IMG/VR virus record: IMGVR_UViG_3300023179_000080
Location: 1-64,000 of that record
Reading direction: 5' to 3' (one strand)
DNA length: 64,000 nt
Origin: a virus
The notes under the pieces were generated by a model. The model did not search any database and was not told where the DNA came from. It saw only the letters and a program-made list of their open reading frames with translations. Of the stretch, positions 59,109-64,000 are shown piece by piece; positions within the stretch are counted from its first letter, which is position 1, and every line of letters begins with the position of its first letter. The position numbers and the translations under genes are program-made.

Positions 59109-60439
59109 AGGTTTGCCGTAATCTTACAATCTCTCTCGACATATTCATAGAGGCTGGGACTAATTGGTCTAACTACCTCAATTTCGCCTGCTATATAAGC
59201 TGCAGATCCCGTGATGTGTGTTACGGGTATCAAAGACGGATACTGGACAAGCTGAGGAACGTGCGGCTTTGACTCAAGATCGTCGAATTCAGTGAAAGTT
59301 GTTGAGCTAAATGCTGCTGCATCGCGGGCATTTAGGGTCTTTCGCGTAAAGAGTCTCTTACTTGATCGAATATTGCCAAAGGCAATTGAATCAGTGCCCA
59401 GTGTTGAATCATCATACGTGTATCCGCTTGTTGCCGCTTTTTGTCGATCCGTCACATACGTGTCTGATTTTTCATTACGCATGGCTTCCAAAGCTTTCTG
59501 CAATGGATCAATGCTCACACCAATGTAATACACTCGATAGGAGTTACGAACTCTATCTGCGTCTTCGAATGGGTCGAGATGGTTTTCTTCGAGTGACAAA
59601 TACCCGATTGAAGACTTGAGAGCAACTGACACACCTCCAGCAGAAAAATTTATCATCTCTACCGCGTCAAGAAAGTGCGTCTTTTCCTGCTTGCCGGGAT
59701 GAAAATAGTCTAACGAAAGTACTTGATCGCTGGCAGATCTAAAATTCGAATTTCCGGCGCTAAATTCTCCCTTAAATGATCTGGGTTCAAATGGGAAGTT
59801 GATCGACAGGTTGGTGATAACAGATCTGATCGGGAAAGGTTCAATTATACCATTGGTGATGTAATTCGCTGATTCGTTAGAATCATTCGTAACAACGGGA
59901 TATGTTACCTTTGTCGGGTCTCCGCCTGATCTAATGAACTTGACAGGATCGAACGTGTCAATTTCGAAGTACTTGTCAGGGTCAGTGAGGCTAGACTCTG
60001 TAGCGCCGAAGAACGTGTTATCAAACAAGTGACCAGGTGTTCCAGCAGATATCTTGTAAAATCCTGCTGTCCAGTGCTTTTCCTCCCTTATCTCTACGCC
60101 GTTTCTATAGATGTCGACGCTCGATGAAGCAAAGATATCGATTGAGGGATCTAAAATTGCACGTGAATTGCCACTTGGGTCGATCACATTTGTGATCGTG
60201 GGATAGCGCTTCGGGTTGCTCGGTGTAGCGGGCCTTGGTGCAGGAGTTCTAGAAAAAAATCCCACTGCAGAAGACCCAGTGGGTAATAGACTCTTGGCCT
60301 CAAAAGTGTCTAAGAACGTGTTCTTTTTCTTTATCGCTATCTGTTCAGGGGTGTTGAAAAAATTGCCTTCGAAGGTGATGGATATGTTTTGTGATATGTC
60401 ACTTTTGCCTGGCATGTCAATATTTCCTGAATGATCCAA
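59105..60439 (-). CDS. Virion structural protein (444 aa)
   Basis: Begins M-D-H-S-G-N-I-D-M-P-G. Contains 'IRSVITNLSINFPFEPRSFK' and 'VEMINFSAGGVSVALKSSIG'. Likely baseplate/tail; no domain recognised. Overlaps the 1173-aa gene by 23 nt. Confidence 0.75.
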   Translation of the reverse strand: MDHSGNIDMPGKSDISQNISITFEGNFFNTPEQIAIKKKNTFLDTFEAKSLLPTGSSAVGFFSRTPAPRPATPSNPKRYPTITNVIDPSGNSRAILDPSIDIFASSSVDIYRNGVEIREEKHWTAGFYKISAGTPGHLFDNTFFGATESSLTDPDKYFEIDTFDPVKFIRSGGDPTKVTYPVVTNDSNESANYITNGIIEPFPIRSVITNLSINFPFEPRSFKGEFSAGNSNFRSASDQVLSLDYFHPGKQEKTHFLDAVEMINFSAGGVSVALKSSIGYLSLEENHLDPFEDADRVRNSYRVYYIGVSIDPLQKALEAMRNEKSDTYVTDRQKAATSGYTYDDSTLGTDSIAFGNIRSSKRLFTRKTLNARDAAAFSSTTFTEFDDLESKPHVPQLVQYPSLIPVTHITGSAAYIAGEIEVVRPISPSLYEYVERDCKITANL

Positions 60440-63400
60440 CTATCTGTTGTAACAATAAGCTATCGTCAATCGTCTGCTTCATGCCCACATAGTTTCCGTC
60501 ATGGCGATAAATGTTCTTGTGCCTCTCAAGCATGTGTGACTCTACTACAAAGTTTGCTCCCTTGAACCGTGTCTTGCTTGGAATCAGCTGATCGATGAAG
60601 GTCGAGATAGTTCCATCGAACCACCGGTAAAACTCCATGAATTTCCTGAAATCCATCTTGTCAGAGAATCGGTTGAAATAAACATCTTGCAATATTTCAA
60701 GATCAGGATAGTCGGGTGAGAACATGAGTTCGGGACGCCCTAAAGCGTCATTCATGACATCGTACGAAGCGAACATGTTGACGATATCTTTGTCGAGCGA
60801 ATCAACAAGTGAAAATTCGATTGATAGTCGAAGGTCATCCTGAGGTTCTTCGCTAAGAAACATGAGCTCACTTGAGTATGAGGGAACTGGGACTGCCCAC
60901 GGATTCTCATCAAGGTTAGTCTTTTCGCTGAAGCTCCTGACTCTAATCTTGTCGTCCGTCGATACCTCGTCAAATTTAGTGGCAAGATGGCTATATGAGA
61001 ATATATCACCCACGACAACCTCGGTGCCCGAGGTGAATCCTGTACCACTGACTGCCATACGAGTCTGCGTGAAATCTAAAAACTCAATGTTTCCTAGAGA
61101 ATCTGCAATTCGTTGGGGTTGCTTGGTCAATGTGTCGAGTCTAAGCTTTTCAAAAGAACCCGAGACATTCTTGACGAAGTTGTAGTTTTTCTTGGGATCC
61201 GCAACTCCCCAAGAACTTGGGTTCCTGACGTGCTCTTTCCACTCCTGAATAGACATATCTTTCGACCAGAACTTGAGATGTGACACCCACCCTGCATAGT
61301 CTGTCACTCTTGCTATGTCATCTACATTGAGCGTGTCATTCAGGTGCTTGTATGCAATTGACACGGGGATGCTTTGTCCTCCACCTATTGCAATATAGCT
61401 TCCCGATGCATTGTATGAGGCCCCATAAGACTGAAAGACGTTTGTGGGAGTAGTTCCTGCAATCTCGTCAAAATACTGTTGTGTCGTGTACTCTTCAATG
61501 ATGCTTCCGTCGTCGGTCTTTGCAATTCGCAAATAATACGAAGATGAAACTTCGGATCCAAAAGAGTCATTGCGGGCTCTTCCGAGTGCGACATTCCATG
61601 TGTCACCATCAAATATCCCTGATCCGCTTAGAGGCACCGTCAGTGTTAGCAGAGGCGCGGAGGCGTCGATACCTGGTCTTAAAAAGGCCTGCACTTTTGC
61701 TGGGACCTGCGGGTATTTTGTTGCGGGAGTAGCAATCACATTCACAATCAAGGCCGGATCAAATCCCGCGGCGCTGCCTGTGTTGAATATCCTCAAAAGT
61801 GACTGTCTTCCGTGCTGATCAGCAATTGTGCTCAGCTTCTGCTGGGGTATCTTGTAGACGGCTTCTACGTTCCAAGACCCAGAAGTGAATAGTCCGTCAG
61901 AGGGTGACGTAGTCCCTACTCTAACGCTGGGAGCAACGCTGTACACAAACGTGCCGTTGGGATCGGGAAATCCAGGCTCAACCCTTGAAGATGACAGAGG
62001 TGTTGTAATGATTAATGCGTTGGGTTGCATGTCGATAAATGCAAAAGGTTCCCTGCGCGTTTCCCTTATTGTCGTGAGCTGTTTAGTAGTCGGCCCGCCA
62101 TATTCTCTGACACGCATGTTTACATCAGGATCAATTCCTATCGTCCTTAGGAAAGATTTGATGCTATGCTGTGTGCCCTTAGACTTCAATATATCTTTTA
62201 GATTCACCATTGTTCTTCTTAGCAAAAGAGACTGTATCTTCTTCAATGGTGACCCTATGTTATCAAATCCGTCGACGTAAGCTCCTTCAACGAATTGCTC
62301 TGTTGTAGTATGCGTAAAAAACTTAGGCAGATGCAATCCGTAGTCTTTTAGTATGTCTTCAAGAAAATTATCAGGGACTGTGTCATAGTTCTCGTAAGTC
62401 ACGGTCCTAAGATTCTTGTAAGAATCGATGTAAACTTTTATTTCATCAAAGAATTTTGCCCAAACATACAAGAATGTCAGAATAATCTGTACTGATCCCT
62501 TTACACCCTGGCCTGGTATTCCATCACCGCCGTAGGGTGCTCCACCGCTACCTTCAGGGCTTGAAAATCCATCTTGAGCTGCTCCTTCAAGTAGATAGTG
62601 TTGTGGTATTAGTTTGATGATGTTGTTGGGATTTGCTTTATCGTAATTTAAAGCAGACGTAAGCAATTGCAAGTTGAAGCTTTGTACGTCAGGATGTGAT
62701 GGGAATAAAACAACTTTGAAGTCTTCAGACTCATTAATCAGAATATTCTGGGGGTCAACTCCAGCATTCAGATGCAGTGCTTCGTTAAAATTGTTGATGT
62801 AGGCATGTAAAGAATTGCCTGAACTATCAAGGATTATTGCACTGGTCGTGGGTGAGGAAGAGAAAGTGCCTGATGGTTCGTTGAATCGATAGTAAAGCTT
62901 CAAGCTTGGCGTTGCGTATAATCCGCGCGTAGAATACAGCACTTGTGTTGCAATATCTCTTACGTCATGGAACAACCTAAGCTCATCGATTGATCCACTG
63001 TAGGTCTGAGCTGGGTTTATGAGTGTGGGGCCGTCATAAAATGAGCTTCCCGATCCGATCAAGAAGTCTGCGTTGTCGATGTCAAGTTTCTGGAAGTTGA
63101 TGAAGTTTTTGCTAGTTTGAGTTAGGCTTTCATTCACAAAAAACTGTAAACAATCTTCTCTAAAGTCTTTCTTGTTCAATGACATACACACATGGTTGTA
63201 CACACCTTTCGTAAGTGTACCCGATACAGAATTTCTGTATGCGCCGCTTGTAACAGTGAACACTCCTACGACTTTGTCATTTGAAATTGTGGGTTCAAGA
63301 TAGAATGTTAATCCCATTGAAGGGACAGTCGATTTTTGAAAAACCACTTGAGTGTCATTAGCATATTTTGCTGGTCGTACAAGAGCCTCTATAGTGAAAG

Positions 63401-63938
63401 AAGAACGAGGGTCTTGCGGATTGATTACGACTTCGCCTTGACTATTTTTTGCTATGCTGGGATACAATACACCGGATTTATCTTTTACACCAATCCACGT
63501 CCCGAGATGTGGGTTATAACCATTGCTGGGGTCTTCATTGACTTGTGTGCCGCTGAATTGCAGTGCTCCGCTCCAGCGCGGAAATCTATCATAAACGTAT
63601 CTTTCAAATCCTGTAAGTTTTTCTAAGAAATCTTCGACTTCTTTTTTAGATCCATCGAACGGGTACCCGTTGATTATGTTGTTGAATGCCTCATTTACTT
63701 TTACTTCTGCCGAAGAGAAAAAGCAATGATTTTCAAATTTGCTCCAATCTACATTTAGCTGCTGTGTGCTTTTAAGTGGTGCATCGACTGGATCATACTT
63801 AAACGAGCTAGTGCTATCGATGTTAGAATTGACCAACTCTGAGTCGTTGCCTTGCCTAGAAGAAAAGACGGGGCGACTATCGAATCTGACAGCTTTGTAA
63901 TAGCTTGGGACGTATATTGATCTTGGTCTTGTTGTCAT
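60417..63938 (-). CDS. Giant virion protein with LamG-like domains
   Basis: 1173 aa. Residues about 175-355 form a concanavalin/LamG-like domain ('SFTIEALVRPAKYANDTQVV', 'YNHVCMSLN', 'SGSIDELRLFHDVR'). A second, weaker one at about 680-940 ('GSWNVEAVYKI', 'WVSHLKFWSKDMSIQEW'). The C-terminus is aromatic and helical ('FRKFMEFYRWFDGTISTFID'). LamG domains bind carbohydrate; a receptor-binding or baseplate role is inferred. Confidence 0.85.
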   Translation of the reverse strand: MTTRPRSIYVPSYYKAVRFDSRPVFSSRQGNDSELVNSNIDSTSSFKYDPVDAPLKSTQQLNVDWSKFENHCFFSSAEVKVNEAFNNIINGYPFDGSKKEVEDFLEKLTGFERYVYDRFPRWSGALQFSGTQVNEDPSNGYNPHLGTWIGVKDKSGVLYPSIAKNSQGEVVINPQDPRSSFTIEALVRPAKYANDTQVVFQKSTVPSMGLTFYLEPTISNDKVVGVFTVTSGAYRNSVSGTLTKGVYNHVCMSLNKKDFREDCLQFFVNESLTQTSKNFINFQKLDIDNADFLIGSGSSFYDGPTLINPAQTYSGSIDELRLFHDVRDIATQVLYSTRGLYATPSLKLYYRFNEPSGTFSSSPTTSAIILDSSGNSLHAYINNFNEALHLNAGVDPQNILINESEDFKVVLFPSHPDVQSFNLQLLTSALNYDKANPNNIIKLIPQHYLLEGAAQDGFSSPEGSGGAPYGGDGIPGQGVKGSVQIILTFLYVWAKFFDEIKVYIDSYKNLRTVTYENYDTVPDNFLEDILKDYGLHLPKFFTHTTTEQFVEGAYVDGFDNIGSPLKKIQSLLLRRTMVNLKDILKSKGTQHSIKSFLRTIGIDPDVNMRVREYGGPTTKQLTTIRETRREPFAFIDMQPNALIITTPLSSSRVEPGFPDPNGTFVYSVAPSVRVGTTSPSDGLFTSGSWNVEAVYKIPQQKLSTIADQHGRQSLLRIFNTGSAAGFDPALIVNVIATPATKYPQVPAKVQAFLRPGIDASAPLLTLTVPLSGSGIFDGDTWNVALGRARNDSFGSEVSSSYYLRIAKTDDGSIIEEYTTQQYFDEIAGTTPTNVFQSYGASYNASGSYIAIGGGQSIPVSIAYKHLNDTLNVDDIARVTDYAGWVSHLKFWSKDMSIQEWKEHVRNPSSWGVADPKKNYNFVKNVSGSFEKLRLDTLTKQPQRIADSLGNIEFLDFTQTRMAVSGTGFTSGTEVVVGDIFSYSHLATKFDEVSTDDKIRVRSFSEKTNLDENPWAVPVPSYSSELMFLSEEPQDDLRLSIEFSLVDSLDKDIVNMFASYDVMNDALGRPELMFSPDYPDLEILQDVYFNRFSDKMDFRKFMEFYRWFDGTISTFIDQLIPSKTRFKGANFVVESHMLERHKNIYRHDGNYVGMKQTIDDSLLLQQIVGSFRKY

Positions 63939-63944
63939 GTTGAC

Positions 63945-64000
63945 TTAGACTACTCTGAAGTTGGGAGACGATGCGGGATATCTTGTTTTTATTCCATTCC
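63945..64000 (-). CDS. 3' end of another structural gene (partial)
   Basis: The minus-strand frame reads ...N-G-I-K-T-R-Y-P-A-S-S-P-N-F-R-V-V-stop. The start lies outside the window. It belongs to the same minus-strand operon, 6 nt upstream of the giant gene. Confidence 0.55.
   Translation of the reverse strand, partial: NGIKTRYPASSPNFRVV

Overview
The window reads as 64 kb of a large tailed double-stranded DNA phage (or a phage-derived replicon). In favour are densely packed small genes with 1-4 bp overlaps, a run of tail/fibre genes on the minus strand at the right end, an endolysin with a peptidoglycan-binding domain, a lytic transglycosylase, eleven tRNA genes, a phage-type ATP-dependent DNA ligase, a phage-encoded sigma factor, free-standing homing endonucleases and a lone TnpB element. 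Several exported proteins (a Flp-type pilin, Ala/Val/Ser-rich lipoproteins, a secreted formylglycine-generating-enzyme-like protein) have the flavour of Myxococcota-type Gram-negative bacteria. The host assignment is inference only.

Layout. (1) 0.2-4.1 kb, minus strand: short GC-rich genes, a RadA-like ATPase and a tRNA-Ser. (2) 4.1-4.44 kb: a divergent control region flanked by two copies of a 17-bp dyad. (3) 4.44-19.25 kb, mostly plus strand: small genes, each usually with its own promoter, a MoxR-type AAA ATPase, a putative structured RNA, a tRNA cluster and a GC-palindrome array. (4) 19.25-24 kb, plus strand, less GC-rich: Flp pilin, lipoproteins, small membrane and SH3-like proteins. (5) 24-29.8 kb: the promoter array resumes, interrupted by an IS200/IS605-type element, and ends with the RtcB RNA ligase. 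(6) 29.7-40.8 kb: GIY-YIG and HNH nucleases, phosphoesterase, BCS1-like AAA protein, ADP-ribosyltransferase, endolysin, deaminase, cyclic-phosphate receiver protein. (7) 41-49 kb: sigma factor, small HTH protein, transglycosylase, DNA ligase, FGE-like protein, VWA metallopeptidase. (8) 49-64 kb, mostly minus strand: tail fibres and large virion proteins, interrupted by a plus-strand block with a lipoprotein, NADAR, PTH2 and two tRNAs.

The most striking feature is regulatory. About 27 genes on both strands carry the same promoter at almost fixed geometry: a 9-mer near GTGCAAAGT, 15 nt, a -10 hexamer (TATAGT, TATACT, TACAGT, TAGGGT and similar), then 6 nt and the start codon. The predicted transcription start is therefore the first base of the start codon, so these mRNAs should be leaderless. 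Four of these promoters also have a 17-bp dyad (TTGAAAGT-N-ACTTTCAA) centred 55-57 bp upstream of the predicted start. A phage sigma factor that seems to lack region 4.2, and a small nearby protein that looks like a region-4 helix-turn-helix, are candidates to read this system.

A second thread is RNA and nucleotide metabolism: RtcB, a cyclic-phosphate receiver domain, a PTH2-type peptidyl-tRNA hydrolase and many tRNAs for A/T-ending codons. A third is possible delivery of proteins with the DNA: six unrelated proteins begin with a short amphipathic helix ending in hydrophobic-x-Glu, like the capsid-targeting sequences of T4 internal head proteins. One of them is an ADP-ribosyltransferase.
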